Shown here piece after piece: positions 1 through 10,501 of a DNA stretch of 64,000 bases. Positions within the stretch are counted from its first letter, which is position 1. Each line of letters begins with the position of its first letter. Origin of the DNA: Asterionellopsis glacialis (taxonomy: Eukaryota > Bacillariophyta > Plagiogrammaphyceae > Rhaphoneidales > Asterionellopsidaceae); assembly GCA_014885115.2 (NCBI GenBank), contig WKLE02002440.1, positions 1 to 64,000 of the forward strand, written 5' to 3'. The notes below the pieces were generated by a model. The model was not told the DNA's origin. It worked only from the letters and a program-made list of their open reading frames with translations, and ran no database searches. The translations under genes were made by a program, and so were the position numbers.

Positions 1-782
1 TTATTGTATTCCCATCTGGTGGTCCATTGAAGGTATATAAAAATGCTGCAATAGAACCACGTGCTTCACCATAACCAACCCAACCCTTGGGATTGTACCC
101 ACCTGCCACAAGGCCTAATCGTGTTGTACATACAACCAAGGCACCACCCTTTTTATCCACAGCTCTGTGGAATGCATCGGCATTCCAACCATCTTTGTTG
201 GCGTCATAGGTCAACGTCAGACCACGTGTTTCCAAGTTGGTATTTTTTAATAATGGTCGTAGCATTGCCATGTCTTTGTCATCAGTTTCTACAGGATCGG
301 CCCATTCTGTTGTTGTTGCAGGATATTGTTCTGGAAAACGATCAGGACCAAAACGAGCTAATTTACAATTTACACGGAAAAGGAAAAAGAACCAACGAAA
401 GTGAGTAGTTTCCCACCTGTAGTGAGTTTGACTGTTCTACACTACCATGATACACAAGACAGCAAATCTCGAATTTGGACAAATGACACGTACCTAAACC
501 AAGGGGTTCTGCTTCACGTTTACCAAAGAAGAAACCAAAAATCTTTTCAACTGGATCTGAATCGTCATATGCAGGGTCTTCAAAAGACGGCGCTACTACT
601 TCTTCTTTTTTTGTTTCTTCTTTTTCGTCATCAGGTTTGTTAAAATTGAAGAAATTGTTTAAATGGAGTTGGGTTGTTGTATGTTGTTGTTTTTGTGGTA
701 CGAGGAACGCATCGCATCCGAAACCGTCATTCTCCAACAATAAGACTGAAAGACAAAGTGAAAATAGCACTGACAACTTCAT
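1..782 (-). CDS. Plastid-targeted TLDc-like protein, 3' end cut by window
   Basis: Two exons: 782-494 and 357 to the window edge, joined across a 136-nt intron (donor GTACGT, acceptor TTAG, phase 1). The first 25 residues form a signal peptide ending near DAFLVP, the aromatic-at-cleavage pattern of diatom plastid proteins. An acidic linker (PDDEKEETKKEE) follows. Exon 2 reads GLARFGPDRFPEQYP and then a region with WNADAFHRAVDKKGG, LVVCTT, LVAGGYNP and a SIAAFLYTF strand. This order of strands and the W.AD.FH...D.K.G motif resemble the TLDc fold, which in other eukaryotes is linked to oxidative-stress resistance and V-ATPase binding. The reading stays open at base 1, so the C terminus is missing here. 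The family call is by pattern only. The plastid destination is inferred from the presequence. Confidence 0.75.
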
Positions 783-1872
783 TATATCTTTTTCTTTAAC
801 CTTTTCGATCTTTCTTGGAAATGACAGTCACTATGGTAGAGTACTCTAGTGCGATCCAGTCAACTCAGCACTGCGCTAGAGGTTGGTCGAAATAACTTGT
901 CGTCTTTGATTTCGCTACTATGGGAAGAAGAATCAGAATAGCCAGCCTTGAGAGACCTGGTAGATTTTTCTTCTCACATGTTTTTTCAAAACCCCAAAAG
1001 AAAAGATACGCATGTTGTACCAAAAGATTCGCTTGATGTTACCAGGTACAGTAAATAACTGGTATTTCCCACAACAGCTGTATTACGAACACGTCAGAGT
1101 TACGGACACCCATCTCAGAGAGCCCTATTCCTAATGACTCTGAGGGACGACATGTAGTTTGATAGGGCATGCTCTTCGTGCACAATGCGCGAACGGACCC
1201 TGTACATACCAGGTATGTATGAAAACAGGAGTGCAAGTTGGACGTTAATATACATACCAGGTATAATATGGAGGGTAGGCTCGCAATACTGTACCAGGTA
1301 GTAGTGGTTCCAGATATCCGGAAATAACGTGGGTCCCATCTACTATACTTGTATTTATTACTCCGTATTACACTTGTGAAAAAGATACTTTTTCAGATCC
1401 TTTCGAGTATTAAAAAGATATACCCGGTAATACTACTCTCTAGAGAGAGCAGAGCTGTCTTTGAATTCTAATTGTATGGCCTTTAGCGAGGTATTTTAAG
1501 TTTTCTTGTACAATAAAAATATAAACATAAGTAAAGTGCATAGGACTTCTTTGTAGGAACCAGTACAAGACTACGTGATCTAGTCTTCTCTAGAGGATCG
1601 ATGCTGGATAATGCTGACATATACTGGTCCTCTACAGCATGAACTGCTGCTTGCTGTCAGTAATCATAATATCGTAACTTTACAGTGCTTCCTACAAGTA
1701 CCTGTACCAGTTTGTACGGGTAGGTCCTACATGCTTCACGCCCAACCATACACAACAAAGCAAAAGACCATCAAAGGGCGGTAACAGTGTCAGGCCACAG
1801 TTAGATTTCACACGTGACCCTGTCAGTCTCTCTAAAACAAACACATATTAATAACAAACGAATCTAACCAAG
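783..1872. other. Intergenic, motif-rich
   Basis: No credible gene is present. The stretch separates two divergently transcribed genes. It holds four copies of a TACCAGGTA-type palindrome (about 1041, 1207, 1255 and 1292) and CTCTAGAGAG-type palindromes near 1437 and 1585. The short open frames at 1039-1339 overlap these motifs and lack protein-like composition. Confidence 0.6.
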
Positions 1873-2583
1873 ATGCCGGGAATTTTGGGTTCCAAAGAGC
1901 TGAGCTCTGCAATTACATCGGAAAAGTGGCAGTACGCAATAGACTTTTGTCGTTCATCACCAAAAGCAGCTCGAACGTGGTCGTCGAGAGAAGGATTCTT
2001 TGAGGGAGCCAAAACAGCGGATGTTCTCCCTATTCATGAAGCTTGCGCTAATGGAGCTCCGATAGAAGTAGTTCAAGCCCTAATCGATGCATTTGAAGAG
2101 GGAATTCACCGACCCGAATCAGCATACAATCGACTTCCACTTCACATTGCATGTCGTAAAAATGCCAACATTGAGGTCATTCGAGTCTTGATGGAAAAGT
2201 TTCCAAAGGCGGCACTGGAACCGGACAACTTGGGAAGGCTGCCACTACACTATGCATTATCTAACGGGATACAGGATGAGGGAATTGATATTCTTATGCA
2301 GGAACCCAATGCTGCTAGGGGTACTGATAGAAGAGGATGGATACCCCTCCATGTAGCGTGTCAAACAGGATCATCCACTAGGATTGTCAAAGTCCTTCTG
2401 GAAGCGTATCCAGAAGGAATTGTTGAAATGACTAACAAAGGAACGGACGTGTTTGAATGTATTTCTCATGCCGTCGCTCCAAACAAATTTGAGGTTGCTC
2501 AACTGCTGCAAAAAGCCAAGATAGAATGGGAAAGAAATTGGAGGCCTACTACTAAAAGGGAATCTGAACTTCTTCTCTTGTAA
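1873..2583 (+). CDS. Ankyrin-repeat protein (diatom-type module)
   Basis: A single exon of 236 residues starting at ATG. A helical N-terminal region (about 1-48, with a KWQYAIDFCRSSPKAA stretch) precedes four ankyrin units at roughly 50-83, 86-119, 122-154 and 156-188. Each carries the LPLH(I/Y/V)A core and the PxAA/PEGI turn typical of stramenopile ankyrin proteins. Ankyrin repeats bind partner proteins, and no catalytic domain is visible. The gene is convergent with a clear paralogue at 2806-3615 (222 bp between stops). A third relative sits at 12510. No signal peptide is apparent, so a cytosolic or nuclear place is inferred. The partner and role are unknown. Confidence 0.85.
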   Translation: MPGILGSKELSSAITSEKWQYAIDFCRSSPKAARTWSSREGFFEGAKTADVLPIHEACANGAPIEVVQALIDAFEEGIHRPESAYNRLPLHIACRKNANIEVIRVLMEKFPKAALEPDNLGRLPLHYALSNGIQDEGIDILMQEPNAARGTDRRGWIPLHVACQTGSSTRIVKVLLEAYPEGIVEMTNKGTDVFECISHAVAPNKFEVAQLLQKAKIEWERNWRPTTKRESELLLL

Positions 2584-2805
2584 TAGAGGTGGCACATACA
2601 AGATTTGTTATTCGACAGAACTAAGTTACTTTTAGACAAATACCGAAGCTACAAAGCTTAACTGAAACAATCCATTCATAATTTACAACACATTGGGAAA
2701 CCACAGTTGTAGATTCACTAAACTATTTCACTACGTGTACTGTTTCTAGAAAAAAACACTCAACAATCCAGGGAAGAGCCACTAATACTTTTGTAACGCA
2801 ATGGT

Positions 2806-3615
2806 TTAGCAATATTCCCCAGTGCGACATTTCATTGTAGACGTATTCTTGACAAGAGCCTTTGTTGGTTTAGTTTTATTGTTTCTTTTGAACTTTTTCT
2901 TGGATTCAGCTTTCGGCATTCCATCACACTCAACTCGATAAACGTTACGGGTAGCATCTTCGCATAGGGCAACTACATCTTTTTTCATTGTTTTGTATTT
3001 CTTCGCAAAATCCAACGGTGTTGAACCACCAAGAGACTTTGCCACGACTCCCATAGGGTTGGCTTGGAGTAAACCCTTGATTAAGATTGCCGGTGCTCCG
3101 ACACCACATGCCACGTGAAGAGAATTCCAACCCTGAAAGTCACAAATGCCAGCCGTATCAGTATTGATCTCCAGGAGTTTCAAAATAAACTCCATGGATG
3201 TGCCATTGGCAATAGCGTAATGAAGAGGAACCCGACCAAGTTTATCCGTTTCTGTAACCGCTGATGGATACTTGTTGAGAAGTGTCAAAAGGACATCCTT
3301 CGGCGATGCATGGTGTGCTGCAGTATGAAGGGGGAGGCGTTGGTAGGCGGTTTCTCTTTTTTCCAAGGCGCCCCCAAAGGCTTCAATCAACGCTTCAATC
3401 ACTTCATTCGGAGCATGAAGAGCGCAGGCATGATGAAGAGCATTTGCCTTGGATTTCTTGATACCATCATCTAAAAATTTGCATCGAACCTGTTTGCTCG
3501 CTTCGTGGGGGTGGGAATGACACCGTGCAAGAACTGCATTCCATTCCTTTCTTGCAACTAGCTCATTGAGGACATTGTTACCAAACATGTCTTCCTGGAT
3601 AGTAATTGATGCCAT
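2806..3615 (-). CDS. Ankyrin-repeat protein, paralogue of the 1873 gene
   Basis: A single exon of 269 residues. The layout matches the convergent neighbour: an N-terminal helical stretch with EWNAVLARCHSHPHEA, then about four ankyrin units (ANALHHACALHAPNEVIEAL, RLPLHTAAHHASPKDVL, RVPLHYAIANG, WNSLHVACGVGAP). It ends with a Lys-rich basic tail (KAESKKKFKRNNKTK) that could act as a nuclear localisation signal or nucleic-acid contact; this tail is absent from the 1873 paralogue. The two proteins share repeat phase and spacing, so an inverted duplication is likely. The 5' end of this gene is itself partly duplicated just upstream (see the repeat at 3577-4076). Function is unknown beyond protein binding. 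Confidence 0.85.
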   Translation of the reverse strand: MASITIQEDMFGNNVLNELVARKEWNAVLARCHSHPHEASKQVRCKFLDDGIKKSKANALHHACALHAPNEVIEALIEAFGGALEKRETAYQRLPLHTAAHHASPKDVLLTLLNKYPSAVTETDKLGRVPLHYAIANGTSMEFILKLLEINTDTAGICDFQGWNSLHVACGVGAPAILIKGLLQANPMGVVAKSLGGSTPLDFAKKYKTMKKDVVALCEDATRNVYRVECDGMPKAESKKKFKRNNKTKPTKALVKNTSTMKCRTGEYC

Positions 3616-4076
3616 ACCAGGATAGTGCCATGTAATGATCTTTCTTGGGGTTATGTAGAAGTTTTATGTTGGCGAACTTGTCAAAATGTGATTATCGGTT
3701 ACAAAAACTGCAGTTACAATCGTGTAACATAAATACTGGAATCTACCCAAGCATTACCCTCATCAAATTGAGAAGCTGGAAAAGGAAGTCGCCGTGCGTG
3801 CACTGGATGCAAATATCTGCTTGAATGGATGGGATGAATCTTTTGAAGCCCTATTGGTATAGAATATTGTTACTAAAGACGTATTCCTGGATAGTAATTG
3901 AGATACTGTTGCGTCATAATCTTTCTTCTGGTTACGTAGAAGTTTCTGTTGGCGAATTTGGCAAAATGTGATCATCGGTTACAAAACCTGCGGTTAGAAT
4001 CGTGTAAGATAAGTACTGGATTCTACCCAAGCATTTATCCTCATCAAATTGAGAAACTGGAGAAAGAAGTTGCTGT
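3577..4076. repeat. Imperfect tandem duplication of an ankyrin gene 5' end and flank
   Basis: Copy A runs from about 3577 to 3800 and copy B from about 3868 to 4076, an offset near 291 bp. Shared blocks include TTCCTGGATAGTAATTGA, ATCTTTCTT, TGTAGAAG/CGTAGAAG, GTTGGCGAA, ATCGGTTACAAAA, TCTACCCAAGCATT and CATCAAATTGAGAA. Copy A includes the start codon of the 2806-3615 ankyrin gene; in copy B that part is degenerate and has no start. The duplication therefore carries the promoter and first codons of the ankyrin gene plus unrelated sequence downstream on the + strand. Confidence 0.8.
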
Positions 4077-4092
4077 TAAAGCACAGCAATAA
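4006..4092 (+). pseudogene. Coding-like 3' tail, probable gene remnant
   Basis: Within copy B of the duplication a frame reads KISTGFYPSIYPHQIEK and then LEKEVAVKAQQ before a TAA. Copy A (about 3726-3860) has the same stretch with a one-base deletion, after which HQIEKLEKEVAVRA reappears. Most differences between the copies in this part are third-position, synonymous changes, which points to past or present coding. No start codon or upstream exon is recognisable and I do not recognise the protein. Confidence 0.35.
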
Positions 4093-4305
4093 ATAACAAG
4101 AACAGAAACAGATCCGCCTGAAACAAATCAATAAGCTTTGAAAGTAGCTTCAATAAGTATATATTTTAAAATTTTATCGCTAGCTTGTTATTTCAGTATT
4201 TGTCTGTTAGGCTCTTTGCTTAATGAATTTGGAAAAATGTCATCCTGCGTTTACTAAAACACATAATTTAAGTTGACAGTACCTGGTACTCATCGAAATC
4301 TTTTT

Positions 4306-6711
4306 TTAAAAATCTAAATACTCAGCCACTGCCATTCTGACAGGATCAACAACTAAGGAAAATAAGAAAGATGCTGGAGCAAACTTTAAACGGCGACGGT
4401 CTGTAAAAAACCGTTCTAGCGGAGAGAACACACTACGTCTACTATCAGCTTCTTCAATTGATACAGAAACACTAGAGACACGTTTCTCTCGTGCATCCTC
4501 CAAGATGGCTTGAGCTGTGTCTGCTTCAAGTGTCATATGACTACTGGCCAAGGCCAGGTTGTCAATTTTGTTAGTCTCGGATGATAGTTCTTCACAGAAA
4601 ATTTCAAAATCTTTCTTCGTGACACGTCCATCTCCACTCCTGTCGGCAAAGGAGAGGACAAAGTTGGCAAGTGCTGTTTCATCTTCATCTACAGAAAAAC
4701 CCAACAAGTCACGTAGGGCAATCTGGATGTCATCGACTGTGATAACGCCGTTGCCTGTAGAGTCCAAAATATTCAATCGATCTTCGGGAACACAGTCACC
4801 TTCAATATCATACTTTTCATCTTTTAGTTCTCTTGAAATTGCCAACCACAATTTGCGCCACAAATTGCGGGCAAAGTGCGCCATGAGCTCTGCGTGAATG
4901 TTTACATAGGCACCCTCTGGAGGAATAAGGTAGGAGTTGGTAGTGTAGTATTCTGTCCATGATGGACTTTGTCCATTGGTAAGATCACCGATCTTTGTAG
5001 CAACACGGTAAATCTTATCAGGATCAATCGGCTCCCCTGCAACGTGTGTAACGACAGGTTTGTCACCACTATAATCTTCTTGCACACCTTCATCGTATTG
5101 CATCCAACCAGGGATGGGATCACCAGCATGGGTTTCTTCAACACCCTTGGCCAATAACCAACCTGGCATGGCCACGACAGCCACAACTTCATTCGACTTC
5201 ACTTCAGCCTCCAACGCCTCAAGAGAAAAGAAGGAACCCTCTGGATATTCTGTGTTACCACGGATGTTACCTCCCATAAGTAGCACAGCATCAACAATAT
5301 GTCTTCGTTGACGACGTGATACATTCATAGATTCACGAATTTGTGTACAAATATACTTTCCCATGGTACAAACACTACCACGGCTATCACCGGAAGAAAG
5401 TGGTGTAAACGTGGCTGGGACTTGTGCAAGTTCTGTATTTTGAAGCGGTACCAATGCATCATAGGCACGTTCACATTCCTCCGCAAGAACAGGATCGGCC
5501 TCCCAATCTTCTGTAACAACGAAACGTGATGTAATTTCTGGTTCTTCGGATGTTGCATCAGGCCAAGACAGTTCAAGAACAGTGGCATGTACACCATTCA
5601 TTCCAGGTTTGATGAGTCTAGTCCCCTCAACGACTTCATCAACCTTGTGATGGTCGTGTCCTGACAATATGACAGGAAAGTCAAATTCACGACATGTTTT
5701 GTGATCGTCATGAACATAAGTATGTTGAAGAGGCAATACCATATCGCACTTGTGTTCATCTTCTAATATAGCTTGGTATTTGTGTAATGCCTCCCATGGA
5801 TCTGTAATTGTTGCACCACCAAAGGCACCTGGTTCTTCGAATTGACTATACAAATCAGGATTGTCGGAAAGAACAGCACAAAGCCCAACCTTGCGCTTAT
5901 TCGAACCATCAGGTGAGGCAAACTCGACAACATCATATTCTTGTTGAGAATCCATAGCTTCGTGATCAATCATATTACTATTGATCCATTTCCCTGGAAA
6001 GTTACGTACATGACGACATACAGTACGATGATCAATATCTGCCTAAAAGTGGAAGGAGAAGGGAAAGAAATTTGATGTGAGGAATATAGGCAAATTAGAA
6101 AAAGTTTAACGTAAGATTCTGCTGTATGAAGAAACATAACAAATAAAAGTTGGAGACATGCTTACCTCGTGATTACCCCAAGTTATATAATCCATAGGAA
6201 CTTGTGCTAATGCATTCATCATACCATTGCCATGATCTACACATGACAACAGGTACGGTGAAAGGAAATCACCCGTCAAAACACAAACAACTTCAGCACC
6301 ATTCGCCTTTGCCTTTGTTTCTTCCAGCAATGTTTTGAAATGTGCAAAATATTCTAATGTATACACATCTGTAATTTGAAGTACAATCAATCGTGCTTCA
6401 GATTCTTCAGATGGCGATGCTTCCCATCTTGTTTGACTGCCACTGCCAATAGTACTACTTGTGGTTGTTGTGACTGTGGATGTGGTCGGCTCGACTTTAT
6501 CTGGTTGTCTTGGTGCACGACCTCCAGCTGGACGTCTTGGAAGAAATGCAGGTGATGCCTTTGTTGTTGTTGTTGCTTCTGCGTGTAATGTACTAGTTGA
6601 CAATGATGGCGAATTACCCAACGGCGAAAATGCGAATGCATCAACAGAATACGATGTTCTTTCTGCTACCAAAAGAACAAGAAATTGTAATAAATTCTTG
6701 GAATATTTCAT
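4306..6711 (-). CDS. Plastid-directed 5'-nucleotidase-like metallophosphoesterase with EF hands
   Basis: Two exons, 6711-6166 and 6042-4306, with a 123-nt phase-0 intron, giving 760 residues. The N terminus is a signal peptide ending DAF-AFSP, so delivery to the complex plastid is inferred. Family motifs follow: ITDVYTLE (115-120), GDFLSP (147-152), GNHE (179-182) and SGHDHH (309-314). A 5'-nucleotidase C-terminal-like domain comes next, with LMGGNIRGN and YRVATKIGDLTNG. Two EF-hand loops lie near 609 (DSTGNGVITVDD) and 649 (DRSGDGRVTKKD), suggesting calcium control. The usual D-x-H of the first metal motif reads D-V-Y here. Family enzymes release phosphate from nucleotides or related esters; the substrate is unknown. 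The gene is divergent from the plastid transporter at 7696. Confidence 0.85.
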
Positions 6712-7695
6712 TGTGAAAATTTCAATATAATAGAATGTACTCTTTAGAGATTGCCCTTTGTCTTTCGTTGGATGATGATGTGTATGCTATGACCCGTTGG
6801 ATTTTATTATGAAGAAGGTTGTGATTGTGGGAAAAGAATGCGTAACGAAAGAAAGTAAAAAATAAAAAAACTTTTGAAGGAACTTTGAAAGAAGTGAGAA
6901 AGTGGATCCCCTTCGACTTGCCTATCTACCGACTATTCCATATTCCAGTCCACAAGACTAGATACGATGACCGAAAAAAATTGAATAACTTCATTGGACG
7001 GCTAAGGAATCAGAATTTAAAAAAAACTGGTGATGACGAAAGCACAGAACTTTTTTGAAATTTTGATGAGTCAAAGTTCCGGAATTTTATGGAATATTGG
7101 AGCCATATGGGGAGAATTATGAGGAGTCTGTGAGTACAGAAATCCCTGTAGTCGAATAGATAAGGCCAATCAAAAATTATTTCACAAAATAAGTGTCCAA
7201 TCAAATGTTGCTACGTCGTCTTTCAACCAGTGTGCAACTGTCTTTCTGACAGGGAGCAACCGAATTCATTTTGGAATTCTCATTCAAATTGAAACCACGT
7301 CATCGGTATTTGTGACACCGTGACATCAGCATAGAGTATGAAATTTTTAATATTTTTCAGTCTCGACGTCATTCGTAGTATAGTCAAAAACAGCTTACCA
7401 GGTACATGCGTTGCTGTTCAGTAAAAATTAACCAGAATATTTGCTTCCATCACACATCTGTTTTTTGAGTTTGAACGGCATGATCCGATTCTTCTTTGCT
7501 AGAAAGAAGTATCTCACACAAAGCTTTCTCACTTCACAGTCATTTTTCAAATTTCCAATTCTAAGTACCGATACTGGAACTCCTTGTTTGTTACAACAAG
7601 TGTCTTTGTAGTTCATTCTGTTTCCGAATACTTGCAAACAGTTATACCATTAATACGTCACAGCCTTATCACCACTTTAAGATTTATCTCGCAAA
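6712..7695. other. Intergenic, divergent promoter region
   Basis: This is the shared upstream region of two plastid-directed genes. It is AT-rich, has one TACCAGGTACAT element near 7397, and contains no convincing open frame. Both promoters must lie here, but no specific element can be assigned. Confidence 0.6.
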
Positions 7696-9103
7696 ATGAA
7701 AATTACATCCATTACAACCGCTTTTGTTCTAGCACTGCTATCAAATGAATCTCATTCCTTTGCACCGACATCAAGACCTTTTCAAAGAGCAGCGCCATCG
7801 GTATCTTTGTCAAAGAAACAATATGGAAGAATCTCATCGTCATCGTCACAACTCTTCGCATCTTCAGTAAATGTTGAGGATGCCAAGACAGCAACGGCTA
7901 CCAACGGTGTCTCAATAGAAGATTCGACGTCGAATGCTATCGTCATGGATGCAGCAGCAGACATGGCAACGAATGGGGAAGAAGAGTTTTCAGATGAAGA
8001 ATACAAGAAGGGCTTTGCCATTATTGGATTGATCACACTGTTCAATGCCTCATTGGCACCTGTGTGGCATGTAGTCTTTGAGGGAAATGCACCTCCACCT
8101 CTTTTCCTGAACGCTGTTGTCAGTGTCATTGCTCTTCTCGGCCTATTGGCTGGTGGACCCTTCCTAGATAAGAGTGTTGACTCCATGTCATCTCTTGCTG
8201 ACAGCGGTGAAGAAAAGTGGAGTGGCAAATCATTCCGAGGTGGAATGGAGCTTGGTTTCTGGAAAGGTCTTGGTAAGTTGTACATGGTACAAATGTCGTT
8301 GATAATTTGGTATTTTTGTTCTCGACAACTTGACAGGATTTATTATCTCACACGCATCTTTGTCTTGTTTGTCAAACCACCCTTTGAAAATAAAAAAAAA
8401 AACAGGAACTACATGTCATATCTTTGGATTGTCACTAACATCAGCCAATCACGGAGCCTTCTTTCTTCAATTAACTACACTCATTGTTCCCATCTTTCAA
8501 GGTTTGATGGGTGAAAAAATCCCACGTCAAATCCAAGTGGCTGTAGGACTTGCCCTCCTGGGTATTTATGCCTTTACCTTGGATCCCGTAGGCGGAGCTG
8601 ATATCAATCCTGAGGATATGTTACGTGGTGACTTACTCTGTGTTGGTGCAGCAGTCTTTTATTCTGTATATGACATTCAAACCTTTTATTGGGGACGTGA
8701 GGTACCACGCACAGAATTGGTCACTATTAAAATTGGATTCCAAGCTATCCTATCCTGTTTATTGTGTGCTGTTGTGGCACGGGGTGATGTTATGGAATAC
8801 ATCAATTCAGGTCCCGACCTCAATGTGTTCATCCCAGCAGCGCTATGGAGTGGTTTGATTGTGAATGCACTTGCCACCTTCTTACAAGTAGGTGGTATGC
8901 AAGCTGTTGGTCCAACACGTGCCCAAACTATCTTTGCATCTCAACCATTGTGGGCATCCATCCTGAATTACGTCTTTATCGGAGAGGTTATGGGTATTTA
9001 TGGATTTGGTGGTGGTGCTGCATTTTTAGCAGCCTTGGTATTGGCAGCTACAGCTGAAGCACCAAAACCTATCTTGAAGGAAGCCACAGAAGAAGCATCA
9101 TAA
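7696..9103 (+). CDS. Plastid EamA/DMT-family membrane transporter
   Basis: Exons 7696-8272 and 8406-9103 are joined across a 133-nt phase-1 intron (donor GTAAG, acceptor ACAG), giving 424 residues. Residues 1-22 form a signal peptide ending SHSFAPT, followed by a Ser-rich transit-like stretch, so the protein probably goes to the plastid envelope. About ten hydrophobic segments follow. The second half shows the EamA pattern: QGLMGEKIPRQIQVAVG, a DPVGGADINPEDMLRGD loop, and ASQPLWASILNYVFIGE near the end. This family includes drug/metabolite and nucleotide-sugar or triose-phosphate-like exporters. The solute cannot be told from sequence. The C-terminal tail is short and acidic. Confidence 0.9.
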
Positions 9104-9589
9104 TCTTAACTGATTGTGTGTGCATGTGAGAAGAGTGCACTATTCTCTCCATCGTATCTAATCTTTTTTTTACGATCTTTCGGACTCGTACCAACAACAT
9201 TTTTTTTATCAACACACAAGACAAAGAATACCTTTGAAATCAATTTTATTTCTTTGCAATAATCCCTCACTTCGAAAAGCTCAAAGAATGCGCTACATGT
9301 AAAATCAATCAATTTTTAAACATAGAACGACGAGCCTACAGACAAAAATTATTTTACCAAATCCCTTTTTGGAATTTGCTTCGCAACGTTTGGAAAAGAA
9401 AAAAAGCGTATCACTACATTACACTACAACAATAATACAGTATCAAGACACTAAAATGATAAATAGAACGAGTTTAAGAGACAAATTTCAAAGTTCGAAT
9501 TGCCCGTGAGATCAAATCTGTTAAAGCGCATGCATCGAAAACAAAGCGGAAAATTGCTTTGTAGAAGTCTACCAGTTTAAGTATTACGA
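9104..9589. other. Convergent 3' intergenic region
   Basis: This AT-rich spacer separates the ends of the transporter and carrier genes. No gene or repeat is visible. Both transcripts must end in it. Confidence 0.6.
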
Positions 9590-10501
9590 CTAGGTAATGT
9601 TTCTGGATGATTCAGTAGTGTTAGAGGAAGCAATGTAGGCAGTTGCTAGAACGAACCCTCGCATGATCCATGGTGCTACTGAACCAGTGACAAAGTATGA
9701 AACACTGAATTCCATTCCCTTACACCCTAGTCCACGATATACTCGAAATAGATCCCACTTACAATCATGTGCTACGAATCGATATGTACCAACTATAGGA
9801 CCATATGGTAAAACCTCGCGACATGGTTTAGCCATGCTACGTTTCACAGCAACATCCAGTGGATAATCAATGAAAACAGCAAACATGGCTGCCAATGCAA
9901 ATGACATACCATGGGATAAACCCACCCTTGTTTGGAGTTGATGTTCTGTACCAAAGAATGTACTATCAAAAATAGCATTTCGAAGTCCAGCACCATGCAT
10001 TCTTCGAAACAATGATTTTGATTGTCCATTCTTTATACTCGAGGTAATCAAATTCAGAATAGCTATTCTTTTAACGGGATTCTTCGTTGACTTTTTATTA
10101 TTGATCGGACGCTGTTGCAATTGTTGTTGAGTTCCAAGTTGGACTTTTGCAAATTCTGCAGGTGCAGCCACAAATCCTGTCAAGTACCCACTTATTGCTG
10201 ACCCAACAAACAAGGCTACATTCCTTTCTAATCCCATATATTTTTGACATGTTTGTGTACCAACTTCTGACGCAAAAAACATTGGTCCTCGTGTCAATAC
10301 CTTTTGTGTTACACCTGCTGTAACTCCTGCCATTGGACCATATTTCATGGTTTCTCTCATGGCAGAGGGAAATGAAACGGCATTGAGTTGCATCCGTATT
10401 TTGGTGAGATCAATAGGGTGAGATGCAAGAGTCCCAGGGATAGCACCAAATGCTCCAATTGCACCCTTTTGAAGACATTCATACGAGTTGATGCCTGACA
10501 T
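9590..10501 (-). CDS. Divergent mitochondrial carrier family protein
   Basis: A single exon of 303 residues. Three carrier repeats are recognisable: HPIDLTKIRMQ in repeat 1 (a good PX[DE]XX[KR]X[KR]), PAEFAKVQLG in repeat 2, and YPLDVAVKRSM in repeat 3. The third repeat ends in FRVYRGLGCKGMEF, the usual GXXXX helix end before transmembrane segment 6. Carriers of this family exchange metabolites across the inner mitochondrial membrane. Repeats 2 and 3 depart from consensus and a basic linker (RPINNKKSTKNPVKR) separates the matrix helices, so the substrate class cannot be assigned. No N-terminal presequence is seen, as is normal for the family. Confidence 0.85.
   Translation of the reverse strand: MSGINSYECLQKGAIGAFGAIPGTLASHPIDLTKIRMQLNAVSFPSAMRETMKYGPMAGVTAGVTQKVLTRGPMFFASEVGTQTCQKYMGLERNVALFVGSAISGYLTGFVAAPAEFAKVQLGTQQQLQQRPINNKKSTKNPVKRIAILNLITSSIKNGQSKSLFRRMHGAGLRNAIFDSTFFGTEHQLQTRVGLSHGMSFALAAMFAVFIDYPLDVAVKRSMAKPCREVLPYGPIVGTYRFVAHDCKWDLFRVYRGLGCKGMEFSVSYFVTGSVAPWIMRGFVLATAYIASSNTTESSRNIT

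Noticed and set aside
4594..5000. Second gene on the plus strand over the nucleotidase
   Set aside because: Frame is a shadow of the EF-hand coding region.
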